This document shows positions 35,298-44,279 of a stretch of 64,000 nucleotides of DNA, piece by piece. The DNA comes from CAVTHW01 sp963734625. Lineage in GTDB: Bacteria > Acidobacteriota > Terriglobia > Bryobacterales > Bryobacteraceae. Where the stretch lies: contig CAVTHW010000003.1 in the NCBI GenBank assembly GCA_963734625.1, forward strand, positions 124,001-188,000, written 5' to 3'. Each line of letters opens with the position of its first letter. Positions within the stretch are counted from its first letter, which is position 1. The translations under genes were made by a program, and so were the position numbers. The notes under the pieces are model-generated. The model did not search any database, was not told the origin of the DNA, and was given only the letters and a program-made list of their open reading frames with translations.

Positions 35298-35702
35298 TCA
35301 GTCGGGACGTTGCGCCTCGACAAAGCGCAGAATGTCGAAGCGGCGGATGAGCCGGTTGGGGAAGAAGCTGTTGACCGCGTCCTGCTCGTTGTCAAAAACT
35401 TCGAAGACGGTGTACAGCTTGGTCAGCACCAGCAGATCCATGTGGCGCCGGTTCAGGTTGACGAGCACCAGCCGCCCGGCGCCTTTGCGCAGGGTTGTGA
35501 AGCAGACCACCATCGAGCCCAGGCCGGTGCTGTCGATGTGGTCCACCCGCTCCAGGTTGAGGACCACGTTAAGCCTGCCTTCCGACACCATCCTCCGCAC
35601 TTCGTCGCGAAGCGAGCCGGCCGCTTCTCCCGCGACCAACGAGGCCGCCAGGTCCAGAATCGCAATTCCTTCCTTCTCCCGCCGCTCTATCAGGAAACTC
35701 AT
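35298..35702 (-). CDS. STAS-domain protein (anti-sigma factor antagonist type)
   Basis: This 134-residue STAS protein has the SpoIIAA-type fold: a strand-rich start (GIAILDLAASLVAGEAAGSL), VVLNLERVDHIDSTGLGSMV with the phosphorylatable Ser58, and VLTKLYTVFEVFDNEQDAV. Such proteins release sigma factors or other partners in partner-switch cascades. A cognate serine kinase or phosphatase is not in the window. It is 26 bp downstream of a histidine kinase gene, suggesting co-expression with that two-component system. About 25 extra C-terminal residues are unusual. Confidence 0.85.
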   Translation of the reverse strand: MSFLIERREKEGIAILDLAASLVAGEAAGSLRDEVRRMVSEGRLNVVLNLERVDHIDSTGLGSMVVCFTTLRKGAGRLVLVNLNRRHMDLLVLTKLYTVFEVFDNEQDAVNSFFPNRLIRRFDILRFVEAQRPD

Positions 35703-35728
35703 GACTGTACCCCTCGATCTTCCTGCCG

Positions 35729-37174
35729 TTACCCCGTGGGCTGGTCCGCCGCCAGCGGCAGAGTAACCGTGAAGCGGCTGCCCTCGCCCTCGGTGCTGGC
35801 GACGTCAATCCTTCCCGCGTGTACTTTAACGATCCACGCCACGAAGCTCAGCCCGAGCCCCAACCCTCTCTGCTCGATCGAGTCCAGGTTGGGAATGCGG
35901 TAAAAGCGCTTGAAAATGTGGGGAAGGTGCTCGGCGGGCATCCCCCGGCCCGTGTCTTCCACGACGATGCTCACTTCGCTTTCGTCCTGCCGGAGGCTAA
36001 GGCGCACTTCTCCGTTCTCCGGCGTGTACTTGATTCCGTTTTCCAGCAGGTTATACAGCAGACGCTCGAACTGGGTATGATCTACTTCCGCCCGGCACTG
36101 CTCCGGAAGCTCCGCCAGCAATCGGACCCGGGCTTCCTCGGCCGGGATTCGCATTTGCTCCAGTACGCCGCGGGCCAGCGCGCACAGATCCAGCCTTTCC
36201 CTCCGCGGGGCCAGTTGCCCGGACTCGGCCTGGGCCAGTTGCAGCATGGCGTTGACGAAGCGCGAAAGACGTTCGGTGGCCTCCAGCGCCGTGAGCATGG
36301 CTTCTCGAAGCTGCTCCTCCGACTTGGACGTCATCAGGGCCACTTCCAATTGGCCGCGTATGGCGGTGATGGGCGTCCGCAGTTCGTGCGACACATTGGT
36401 CGTGAACTGGCGCATCTGTTGAAAGGAATCGTCGAGGCGCTCGACCATCCGGTTGAAAGTCTCAGTGAGACGGTCCAACTCGTCGCCGGCGCCCCGCAAC
36501 GGGAGGCGGTGGCTCAGACTTGCACTGGTGATCGACTCCGCGGCGCGCGCCACATCGTTGAGGGGCCGTAGTGCGCGCTTTGTAAGATACATCCCCAGCA
36601 CGGCGCGGAACAGAATGATCAGTGGGACAAGCGAGAAGTAGGTCCACGTGAAGCGGCTGATAACGGCTTCGTCCGTCTCTAGCGCGCGCCCGATAGAGAC
36701 ATAGTACCGCCTGCCGTCCGGGCCGGCGAAAACGCCGGCGCGGGTAAGATAGGCGTCTCCGCGCGGCGTCCGGCGCGTACGCCAAACCGGCGCGCGGGAG
36801 CCGGCCGCCTCCCGGATCTCCGCCGGCGAATCCGTACCGATCCGTTGGTAGGTCGAAGAGATCTCCAATACCCTGCCGTTCAAATCAGCTACCAGGAGGA
36901 TCTGCCGCAGCCGCCCGACAAGGTAGTCTTCCTCCGGATCGTCGGTGTTATAGGTCCAGACCGCGACGCCCCCCTTTTCCTCCAGGCGGCCCCTGAGCGC
37001 GCCCCACTCCCCCTCCAGGGCTTCCTGCGCCTGGCCCCGCTGAATGGTCACCAGAATCTGGCGGAAGGCCACGCCTACCAGCAGCAGCAGCAGCGCGAAG
37101 AAAAACAGGTTTCCGGCGTTCAGGCGGAAGCCCAACGACCGCGTGAAGCGAGTTCGTGCGCCCGAGGTGGGCAT
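35729..37174 (-). CDS. Sensor histidine kinase
   Basis: This 481-residue membrane kinase has a first helix (LFFFALLLLLVGVAFRQILV, about 23-42), a periplasmic sensor of about 135 residues, a second helix (FSLVPLIILFRAVLGMYL), a HAMP domain (ALRPLNDVARAAESI), HisKA with His263 in VSHELRTPIT, and HATPase with NLLENGIKYT, EDTGRGMP and GLGLGLSFVAWIV. The N-terminus is a short basic tail. It begins nine bases after its response regulator's stop. The architecture is that of CusS/HeavyN-type metal or envelope sensors; the signal is unknown. Confidence 0.93.
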   Translation of the reverse strand: MPTSGARTRFTRSLGFRLNAGNLFFFALLLLLVGVAFRQILVTIQRGQAQEALEGEWGALRGRLEEKGGVAVWTYNTDDPEEDYLVGRLRQILLVADLNGRVLEISSTYQRIGTDSPAEIREAAGSRAPVWRTRRTPRGDAYLTRAGVFAGPDGRRYYVSIGRALETDEAVISRFTWTYFSLVPLIILFRAVLGMYLTKRALRPLNDVARAAESITSASLSHRLPLRGAGDELDRLTETFNRMVERLDDSFQQMRQFTTNVSHELRTPITAIRGQLEVALMTSKSEEQLREAMLTALEATERLSRFVNAMLQLAQAESGQLAPRRERLDLCALARGVLEQMRIPAEEARVRLLAELPEQCRAEVDHTQFERLLYNLLENGIKYTPENGEVRLSLRQDESEVSIVVEDTGRGMPAEHLPHIFKRFYRIPNLDSIEQRGLGLGLSFVAWIVKVHAGRIDVASTEGEGSRFTVTLPLAADQPTG

Positions 37175-37183
37175 CGTCTTCCG

Positions 37184-37882
37184 CTACTCGCCCGAGACCT
37201 GGATTTTGGACTCAGACGGCTGCGCGATCATGTAACCGATACCTCGTACCGTGCGGATCAGCTTTAGCGGCCAGCCGTCGTCCACTTTGCTGCGCAGGTG
37301 GCGAATGTAGACGTCGACGATGTTGGTCAGCCCGGTGTAGTCCATTTCCCAGACGTGCTCGACGATCATGGTGCGGCTTAGCGGGCGCCCCTGGTTCCGC
37401 ATCAGGTACTCCAGGATGCTGAACTCCTTGGGCGCCAGATCGATGTTCGCCCCGCCCCGGCTGACCTTGCGCCGGATGCAGTCCAGCGACAAATCTCCCA
37501 CCTGCAACTTCTCGGGAAGGCCCTGCCCCCTGCGCAAGAGTGCGCGGACGCGGGCCAGCAGTTCCATGAAGGAGAACGGCTTCACCAGATAGTCGTCGGC
37601 GCCGAGGTCCAGTCCCTTTACCCGGTCGTCGAGGGAACTGCGCGCGCTGAGGATCAGCACCGGCTGGTTCACGTTTCGGTTGCGGATCTTCTCGAGCAAG
37701 CTGAAGCCATCCATGTCGGGCAGCATCAGGTCCAGAATGATCAGATCGTAGGCGGCTTCCGCCAGACTTGAGAGCGCGGATTGGCCGCTTTCCGCGACAG
37801 ACGTGGAATAGCCGCTGTCATCAAGGCCCCGCCGGACGAAGTCGGCGATTGGATTCTCGTCCTCAATCAGCAGAATGCGCAT
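37184..37882 (-). CDS. OmpR-family response regulator
   Basis: This 232-residue regulator has a receiver domain (acidic IEDEN, phospho-acceptor Asp51 in LIILDLMLPDMDG, Lys in LVKPFSF) and a C-terminal winged helix (DLAPKEFSILEYLMRNQGRP, VDVYIRHLRSKVDD, RTVRGIGYMI). It is the partner of the histidine kinase directly downstream. Together with the STAS and nuoI-like genes it may form one transcription unit. Targets cannot be read from this window. Confidence 0.94.
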   Translation of the reverse strand: MRILLIEDENPIADFVRRGLDDSGYSTSVAESGQSALSSLAEAAYDLIILDLMLPDMDGFSLLEKIRNRNVNQPVLILSARSSLDDRVKGLDLGADDYLVKPFSFMELLARVRALLRRGQGLPEKLQVGDLSLDCIRRKVSRGGANIDLAPKEFSILEYLMRNQGRPLSRTMIVEHVWEMDYTGLTNIVDVYIRHLRSKVDDGWPLKLIRTVRGIGYMIAQPSESKIQVSGE

Positions 37883-37934
37883 GGTATATGAGACATTATC
37901 ACACCATGCTTCGCTTCTGAGGGAAACCGGAAAA

Positions 37935-39029
37935 TCAGTCTCCGGGTACCCGGCGCGGCTCGAAGAATGGATACCTGAACGCCAGCAGGGCGGATCGCAC
38001 GCTCTTCCAGTGAGTCTTCAGCACCGACAGGCCCAGCATGAACAGGATGACCACGCAGGAGGCGGCGGCCGCTTCCGCGGGCGTGAGGTTCTCCTTCCAA
38101 AACCACAGCCAGCGTCCGTAGACTATCTCGGTGTGTACCCAATAGACCAGCAACGAGGTTGTCCCGAACTGCCGCATCCAACTCCAGCCCGGCGCCGACC
38201 CATGCTGAGTCCACAGATATGCGGCGGCCAGCACCAGCAGGGTTACGCCGGATTTGATCAGGATCAGCCACGGGCCGTTCAGCCAGTAGTCGGATTGTAC
38301 GTATAACGAGTAGGGCAGCTCCGAGCAGAGGCCGGCGCCCATAATCAGCAAAATGCCCAGCAGCGCCGCCCATTGAATCAGCCGGTCCAAGTGCTCTCTG
38401 GAGGTCAGGCGCAGAATACTTCCGGCGCTGATGCCGAACGCCGTGAAGGCCGCCCAAGGGAAGAAGCCGAACGTCATCAGATTCGGCGCCAGGTAGGATT
38501 CCGCCAGCCATAGCGAGCCCGGCCATTTCAGCATCGACACCAGCGGCGCGCCGAACGCTATCGCCATTCCCAAAATCGCTCCCAGCCGGATTCGCTGAGC
38601 CGTGCTGAAAACCGCCAACGGTGCAAACACGGCCACCGCGAAGCCCATGGCATTGAGAATGTCCACCTTGAACAGGTCTATCCAGTTGCTCCCCGGCAGC
38701 CCGAACGCCCAGAGCTGGAGACGAAACAGGATAGCGATTCCGAACAGGTAGCCGGACCGGCGCAAGCCCGCTGTAACGCGGCTTCCGGCCGGCAATCCCT
38801 GCCGTTCCCGGCTCTCCATCAGGAAGGCGAGCGTAACCCCCACCAAGAACAGAAAAACCGCCGGCGGCATCCCCCCGATGAACTGCGTGAGCTGATAGGC
38901 CGAACTCCCGCGCTGATCCGGCCGAATGAAGGAGTTGAAGACGTGGCCATTCAACATGACTAGTGCGGCTAGGCCTCTAGTCCAGTCGAGAAACGCCAGT
39001 CTGGTTGAAAAACTTCTTTTTGGTCCCAT
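37935..39029 (-). CDS. Membrane acyltransferase-like protein (DUF1624/HGSNAT-like)
   Basis: This 364-residue protein has about ten membrane segments. It opens with LAFLDWTRGLAALVMLNGHV, the DWxRG...H signature of the heparan-alpha-glucosaminide N-acetyltransferase-like group, and has ELTQFIGGMPPAVFLFLVGV-type early helices. It could O- or N-acetylate an envelope sugar using a cytoplasmic acyl donor. It lies downstream of the LolA-like gene on the same strand and 52 bp upstream of the response regulator. The exact substrate is unknown. Confidence 0.75.
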   Translation of the reverse strand: MGPKRSFSTRLAFLDWTRGLAALVMLNGHVFNSFIRPDQRGSSAYQLTQFIGGMPPAVFLFLVGVTLAFLMESRERQGLPAGSRVTAGLRRSGYLFGIAILFRLQLWAFGLPGSNWIDLFKVDILNAMGFAVAVFAPLAVFSTAQRIRLGAILGMAIAFGAPLVSMLKWPGSLWLAESYLAPNLMTFGFFPWAAFTAFGISAGSILRLTSREHLDRLIQWAALLGILLIMGAGLCSELPYSLYVQSDYWLNGPWLILIKSGVTLLVLAAAYLWTQHGSAPGWSWMRQFGTTSLLVYWVHTEIVYGRWLWFWKENLTPAEAAAASCVVILFMLGLSVLKTHWKSVRSALLAFRYPFFEPRRVPGD

Positions 39030-39071
39030 CCGCGGGCAGCACTCGGAAGACGAAGTAATCTTGAGTATAGC

Positions 39072-39762
39072 TTACCTGCCGGGGTACTCGCGCTTGACGC
39101 CGGCGGGCAGTTTCAGCCGCACCGCGTCGTCGGTGAGGCCGGTGTTGATCTTGAGTTCGCTGTAGGTGGCCTGCTGGTAGTCTCCCGACGGGAGATCGAA
39201 TTTCTGCTGCAACGGATAGCCGGTGCCGGACAGCCAGAGGTGAACCTTCTTTACCTCTTGCAGCATCGCAGCGGACCGCGGCACAAGCTCAACGTGCATG
39301 GCGGGTTCGCCTCCGATCTGCTCTTCCCCTAGCGCTTTCAGCACGTAGCTGCCCTTGAGTTCCCGGCTGGTGCTTCCAAAGCCCAGCAGCAGGAACTGGT
39401 CCACAAGCGACCGGTATTTGCCCAGATCGAAGATCTGAACCGTGCGGATCTTCGGGTAGTAAATCTGCGCCGTATTCTTCTCGAAAGCCATGGATCGCGT
39501 GTCAGGCTCGCCAAACTCGAGCAACATGCGGATGTCCCGCGCCGCCGCGCGCTTCATCCGCACGACACCGGTTTCCACGGTCGTGTCTTTGATCACGGCC
39601 GTGTGCTACCACGCGCTTGACCTTGGCGCTCATGTCGCGGAAGACGGACGCGCCCCGATCCATGGCCGCCAGCGTCTCGTCGAGGGAAGCTCCCGCGGCC
39701 GCGGCGGGGCCTAGCACCAGCGCGGCCGCCAGCAATCGATGGCGTAAGCGGTGATTGAACAA
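39072..39762 (-). CDS. LolA-like outer-membrane lipoprotein carrier family protein, frameshifted
   Basis: This exported protein of about 230 residues begins with a signal peptide (LLAAALVLGPAAAAGA) and SLDETLAAMDRGASVFRDMS, typical of LolA-fold proteins. The rest (AVIKDTTVETGVVRMKRAAA, DIRMLLEFGEP, IYYPKIRTVQIFDLG, HLWLSGTGYPLQQKFDLPSG) is in another frame. Removing one base at 39600-39615 joins them as VVAHAVIKDTTVE. The hydrophobic half-barrel would carry a lipid or lipoprotein in the periplasm. It lies downstream of a small membrane protein gene with a 16-bp gap. Confidence 0.8.
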
Positions 39763-39778
39763 GATGGGGCCTCGGTTC

Positions 39779-40138
39779 TCAGGGCTTGGTCAGAACCATG
39801 TAGCCCTGGATCTCGGATTCGGCGTCGGAAATGGGATCGACACGAATCAGGTTGAACTTCCTGCCGAACTTGCCCTGGATCAGTTCGGATGCCACGGCAT
39901 ACCGCCGCCCCTCGGGAACTCCGGCCAAAAGCTCGGGGGCGATCCAGACCGCGCCGGCTCCCTCGCCGCCCTCGATCAGGACGATGCTCGATGGGCGGGG
40001 CTGATCTCGAAACCATCCGCGGGGAGTCAGGAAGATGAAGGCCAGAATCAGGACCACCATGATCTCGTACGGCCAACTGGCGCGGGGGTACTGCCAGAAC
40101 AAAAAACGCCGCATTCGCGCGCGCAAAGTATCCCCCAT
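39779..40138 (-). CDS. Small inner-membrane protein of unknown function
   Basis: This 119-residue protein has a basic N-terminus (RARMRRFLFWQYPRASWPYE), one membrane helix (IMVVLILAFIFLTP) and a periplasmic domain of about 75 residues (SSIVLIEGGEGAGAVWIAPE). A distant likeness to ExbD-type small subunits is suggestive but not enough to name it. It lies between the DUF4139 gene (21-bp gap) and the LolA-like gene, so a shared envelope task is plausible. Confidence 0.65.
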   Translation of the reverse strand: MGDTLRARMRRFLFWQYPRASWPYEIMVVLILAFIFLTPRGWFRDQPRPSSIVLIEGGEGAGAVWIAPELLAGVPEGRRYAVASELIQGKFGRKFNLIRVDPISDAESEIQGYMVLTKP

Positions 40139-40159
40139 GCCTACCGCCAGTCTAGCACG

Positions 40160-42151
40160 CTAAAACTCCATCTTCTCTATCAGCGAATTCAGTTCCGATT
40201 CCAGCGCGGCCTTCTTCTTCCTCAGTTCAGCCAACCGGTCGCGGAGCCCGGCCAACTGCGTCTCCTGGGCCGCCAGTTGCCGCGCGTACTGCTGCACCTG
40301 GTCCTGCTGGCCGCTGACCCGGTTCAGGCTGTCGATATTCTGCCTTAGCCTCTGCTGGTCGCCGGTGAATTCGTTAAACTGCTGCTGCGCCAGATTGATG
40401 GCGCTGTCGTTCTCGGCGATCAGGCGCTTCCGCTGGGCGATCGTCTCCAGTGCCTTTCGGGCGGCTTCGCTCAACGCCTTGTTGGCGACGTAACTGGCTA
40501 GCAGGTCGGGCGTAAGGCTGGCCACCGAGTACGTGCTCTCGAAAACCCGCTCCTCGGCGACCGGGAACTTCTCGGTCGCTCCCGCGGCCAGCTTGACTTC
40601 GAAGCGGTAGGCGCTGGCCGTGGTCTCGATCGGTTTCGCGTTGACCAGTTTGTACTCCGGCCGGGCGGCATGCTCGATCACCAGGACTTTGGCCTTCTGA
40701 TCCACATTCCGGATGGTGTAGGTGCGGGTCTCCTGGATCGCCTGGCGCGTGGTCAGGATGCCGCGCCTGAAGTGGGCCTCGCGCACCACGTCGCGGGTGG
40801 AATCGAAGCGGGTGGTGATGCGCGTTCCGAGGTCCGTGGCATAGCTGATCATGCGCTTGTCGGACGCCTTCAGCGTCTCCACCAAGGCCTCGCCGGTGTA
40901 GGCGCTGCCGTCGTAGATCGTGATCGGTCCGCCGTCCAGCGTCTTTCCCGTGTCATTGGTTAGCTCCGCGGCGTTCATCGGGTACTGCGAGCTCAGATCG
41001 GAGTAGATCAGCAGCTTGCGGGCGGTGATCTTCTGTTGCACGAACGGAAACATGGCGGACTCGCCCCGGCGCACGCTCACCGGGCTGGCGAAGCTGTACT
41101 CGAAGAGTTCTCCCAGGTCCCGGCTCTCGGCGTCGGCGATGACCGTGCTGCGAGCCTCTTGCCGCACCGCGGCAGGCGCAGCTGCCATAACTCCTCTCCC
41201 AACGCCGCCCCCGGAACCACTGCCAATTCCACCCATAACACCGGCATCTTTCCGCTGGGCTAGTTCATCCGATATCGCGCCCTGGTACAGCACCGGCGCC
41301 TGCGCGCGCTCCTCCGGCAATCCCGCCGTCGGGCGCTGCACGTAGCGCGGCTCATACAGGCGGCTGATGAACGAAATCGGGCGTCCCGAAACGACCGCCA
41401 GCCGCACGTTGTTCCAGTCTCCGCCGGTGACGTTGTCCACGATCGCCCAGCCTTCCAGCGTCGCGCCGCCGCTGTCAGCAAACAGCAAGCGGTAGCTCGA
41501 CTTCCAGACCGGCATCGGGATGACGTAACTGGCCGATATGCTGCGCCCCCCGGATCCGGTCGAGTCTATGTATACGCTGCGCTGCTCCCGGCTCCTGGCT
41601 CCGCTAACCGCGGCCAGATACTCCTTCAGTTGAGCCTGAAGCGCCGGGTCCTGAAACCGCAGGCTGGTCGCCGAAGCCAGGTCCAGGGTGCGCAGGTCGG
41701 CGTTGTCCAACAGCAGCGTGAGCAGTTCCTTCTCCGGCTGCTGCATGACGGCGGGCGACTGGCGCGCGGTCACGATGGCGCCCGCGACAGCCTCCTGGCC
41801 GATGCGGACCTCGACCCGCGCGCCCTTCAGTGTGTCCAGGAATGCGCTCAGGGGCTGCTGGTCGCCCAGGCGGAAGGGAAAGTCGGCCAGGCGCCGTGCC
41901 AGCGGCTCGCTCGAATCGTAGCGCACGCCGGAAACCTTGCCGCCATTGCCCTCCTGGACCGTCAGCGACTTCAGAACGTCATCCATCTCCGACGGCCGGA
42001 AGTCCAGACGGGCGGTCTCGCCCGGCTTCAGTTCTCCGGACCTCTCGAAATACCCCACGCCATGCTTATAGAGAATCACTTGGCGTACGGGAAGGTCCGC
42101 GGCCAGGGCCGCTGCCACTGACCCGGCAAAAAGAGCCAATACGAGTTTCAT
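40160..42151 (-). CDS. DUF4139-domain exported protein
   Basis: This 663-residue periplasmic or surface protein has a signal peptide (VLALFAGSVAAALA). An N-terminal DUF4140-like part follows (VILYKHGVGYFERSGELKPG), then the DUF4139 beta domain (YVIPMPVWKSSYRLLFADSG, WAIVDNVTGGDWNNVRLAVV) with a Gly-rich insert (GVMGGIGSGSGGGVGRGVM). The C-terminal coiled coil is rich in Gln, Leu and Arg (about residues 590-663). The family has no settled function; the coil suggests oligomer formation. It heads the minus-strand run of envelope genes and is divergent from an outer-membrane barrel gene. Confidence 0.82.
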   Translation of the reverse strand: MKLVLALFAGSVAAALAADLPVRQVILYKHGVGYFERSGELKPGETARLDFRPSEMDDVLKSLTVQEGNGGKVSGVRYDSSEPLARRLADFPFRLGDQQPLSAFLDTLKGARVEVRIGQEAVAGAIVTARQSPAVMQQPEKELLTLLLDNADLRTLDLASATSLRFQDPALQAQLKEYLAAVSGARSREQRSVYIDSTGSGGRSISASYVIPMPVWKSSYRLLFADSGGATLEGWAIVDNVTGGDWNNVRLAVVSGRPISFISRLYEPRYVQRPTAGLPEERAQAPVLYQGAISDELAQRKDAGVMGGIGSGSGGGVGRGVMAAAPAAVRQEARSTVIADAESRDLGELFEYSFASPVSVRRGESAMFPFVQQKITARKLLIYSDLSSQYPMNAAELTNDTGKTLDGGPITIYDGSAYTGEALVETLKASDKRMISYATDLGTRITTRFDSTRDVVREAHFRRGILTTRQAIQETRTYTIRNVDQKAKVLVIEHAARPEYKLVNAKPIETTASAYRFEVKLAAGATEKFPVAEERVFESTYSVASLTPDLLASYVANKALSEAARKALETIAQRKRLIAENDSAINLAQQQFNEFTGDQQRLRQNIDSLNRVSGQQDQVQQYARQLAAQETQLAGLRDRLAELRKKKAALESELNSLIEKMEF

Positions 42152-42314
42152 GGCGCCTCATTCTCCTTGTCACTATGTTGAACCAAACTGCCCACACAAT
42201 CCATAGATGCCTCGATTCCTGACTTCCTTTCATCACCCTTTCGCCACCCACGGACTTGACAGACCCGGTTTCGAGCGTCAGACTTTGAAGTTGCCGGGTT
42301 CCGATGGAGGCATA

Positions 42315-43637
42315 TTGAAACGCCTGATTGCGCTTCTTCTAGTACTATCGGCCGCTTCCGCGCTGGCGCAAGTCGGCGAGCGGCCCGGTCCCACCATCCT
42401 GAGCCGTGGCCTGAGCGCCTTCGTCCAGGGAGGGGGAGAACTGCTCAGAGTGCGGCCTTTTTTCACGGCTACCGGGGTTTACGATACGGGGCTGATTCCC
42501 TTTTCCGTGGATTCCCAAGGAGGTGTCCCCGTGACGCAGGGCTACGGTGTGTCGCTGGGCTTTGGAGTAAACGGCTACCACCGCTGGCGGAACACTTTGC
42601 TCGGCATCGACTACCGCGGCGACGTCCGCCATTACGACAAGAAGAGCTACTATGACGGCTCAAACCACACTCTGACGCTGTCCCTCACCCACCAGCCCAA
42701 GCGCTGGCTGACCTTCAGATTGGCGGAGGCGGCCAGCACCTACTCGGGCGGTACCGGCATGCTTGCCGGCTACCAGATACTCGACCCGGCCGACACTGGC
42801 GCTCCGCTGAACGAGATTTTCAACGGGCGCACCAACTTTTCGAACACCATGGCGAGCGTCACCCTCTCCCCCAGCCGGCGGCTCTCCTTCGGCATGGGAG
42901 GTGGCGGAACAATCGTGCGGCGGCGGGGCGGCGGCGGCTTGGCCGGCCTGAACAGCTGGTCGGGCAATGGCAACGTGCAATACACGCTGGGCCGGTCGTT
43001 CTCGATTGGCTCCGCCTATTCTTTCGCCCACTATCAGTTCACCAATCAGTCCGGCGTCTCCGATATTCACTCCGCGTCCTTGGACCTGGCTTTTCGCCTG
43101 GGCCGGGCCTGGGATTTGGGGTTGAGCGGCGGCGCTTCGCGGGTGGCGTCGTCCACCAAATTCTCCATCCTTCTGGACCCCGTCCTGGCCGCGCTTTTCG
43201 GCCAGACGTCGTTCATTATGTCCGCCCACAGCCTGAACTACATCGCTTCGGCGGAGGCGCGCCTGGGCTGGGTCGGACGGCGCTCCAGGCTGACGTTCGG
43301 CTACAGCACCGGGGCTACGCCGGGCAACGGAATCTACCTGACTTCGAAGTCGCAGAGCGGCAGCGTCGAATGGGGCGCTACGGCGGGCCGGCGGTGGAGC
43401 TTCGCGTCTTCCGCGAGATACACGAGTTATTCCCCTCTCATTCAGCGGCTCGCTAGGTTCGTCAGCATCTCCGCCGGCGGCAGTTGTGGGTTCCAGGTGA
43501 AGTCATGGCTGCACTTGACCGGCGACTACAGCGCCCGCCGTATTCGGATGGGGGACGCATGGCCCTACCGGGTCTATCATGCCGCCTCCGTTGGCGTGGC
43601 CTTCAGCCCCGGCGAACTCCCCCTCTCGCTCTGGTGA
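42315..43637 (+). CDS. Outer-membrane beta-barrel protein
   Basis: This exported protein of about 440 residues has a signal peptide (LKRLIALLLVLSAASALAQ). I start it at a TTG four bases after GGAGG; upstream codons in the frame look non-coding. The mature part alternates polar and hydrophobic residues with many Gly, Tyr and Ser, as in barrel strands (YGVSLGFGVNGYHRWRNTLL, FSIGSAYSFAHYQFTNQSG, SRLTFGYSTGATPGNGIYL). The C-terminus is HAASVGVAFSPGELPLSLW. The pattern is close to acidobacterial surface proteins near EPS genes. Specific function is unknown. Confidence 0.75.
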   Translation: MKRLIALLLVLSAASALAQVGERPGPTILSRGLSAFVQGGGELLRVRPFFTATGVYDTGLIPFSVDSQGGVPVTQGYGVSLGFGVNGYHRWRNTLLGIDYRGDVRHYDKKSYYDGSNHTLTLSLTHQPKRWLTFRLAEAASTYSGGTGMLAGYQILDPADTGAPLNEIFNGRTNFSNTMASVTLSPSRRLSFGMGGGGTIVRRRGGGGLAGLNSWSGNGNVQYTLGRSFSIGSAYSFAHYQFTNQSGVSDIHSASLDLAFRLGRAWDLGLSGGASRVASSTKFSILLDPVLAALFGQTSFIMSAHSLNYIASAEARLGWVGRRSRLTFGYSTGATPGNGIYLTSKSQSGSVEWGATAGRRWSFASSARYTSYSPLIQRLARFVSISAGGSCGFQVKSWLHLTGDYSARRIRMGDAWPYRVYHAASVGVAFSPGELPLSLW

Positions 43638-43712
43638 GCGGCGGCCGTCAACCTTGATTTCAAGGACTTTCGTGCTATCCTCATCCTTCGAGGCACCAGA
43701 ACCGAGGGCACC

Positions 43713-44210
43713 ATGAGCACGACAGACAATCTCAAGGAAGCATTTGCCGGCGAAAGCCAGGCCAACCAGAAGTACCGCGCCTTCGCCAAGAAGGCGGAGG
43801 CGGAAGGCTTCGCCAACATCGCACGCCTGTTTCGGACTACCGCCGAAGCCGAGCGCATCCACGCCGAGGGCCATTTGAAGAGCTTAAACGGGGTCGGCGC
43901 CACGGCCGACAACCTCAAGGCCGCTATCGAGGGCGAGACCTATGAGTACACCTCGATGTATCCGCCCATGCTCGAAGGGGCTACAGTCGAGGGCCATCGC
44001 GCCAAACTCATGTTCGGCTACGCGGTGAAAGCCGAGGCGGTGCACGCGGAGCTCTACCGGCGCGCGCTCGAAGCCGCCGCGCGCGGGCAGGACCTCACCG
44101 AAGCTAGGTTCTACCTCTGTCCCGTTTGCGGCCACATCGAGTTCGGCGATCCGCCCGATAAATGTCCCATCTGCGGGACGGCAAGGTCGAAGTTCGTCGA
44201 AGTGGCTTAG
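43713..44210 (+). CDS. Rubrerythrin
   Basis: This 165-residue peroxide-scavenging diiron protein has the four-helix ferritin-like domain with the expected Glu and His ligands (AFAGESQANQKYRAFAKKAE, ETYEYTSMYPPML, KAEAVHAELYRRALE). It ends in a rubredoxin-like domain with CPVCG (Cys136, 139) and CPICG (Cys151, 154). It reduces hydrogen peroxide in the cytoplasm using electrons from NADH through a redox partner, which is not visible nearby. It is a stand-alone gene with an ATG at 43713. Confidence 0.95.
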   Translation: MSTTDNLKEAFAGESQANQKYRAFAKKAEAEGFANIARLFRTTAEAERIHAEGHLKSLNGVGATADNLKAAIEGETYEYTSMYPPMLEGATVEGHRAKLMFGYAVKAEAVHAELYRRALEAAARGQDLTEARFYLCPVCGHIEFGDPPDKCPICGTARSKFVEVA

Positions 44211-44279
44211 CCGCCAGCACATTTGCGCCTCCCGGGCGAAGACCGAGATCGATATACTCGGAGTAGGTTGGGAGGCCAA

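Noticed and set aside
5394..39762. Programmed +1 frameshifting as an explanation of the many slips
   Set aside because: The junctions share no slippery codon, stop codon or downstream structure, and affect unrelated genes, some several times. Insertion error or mutation explains them more simply.
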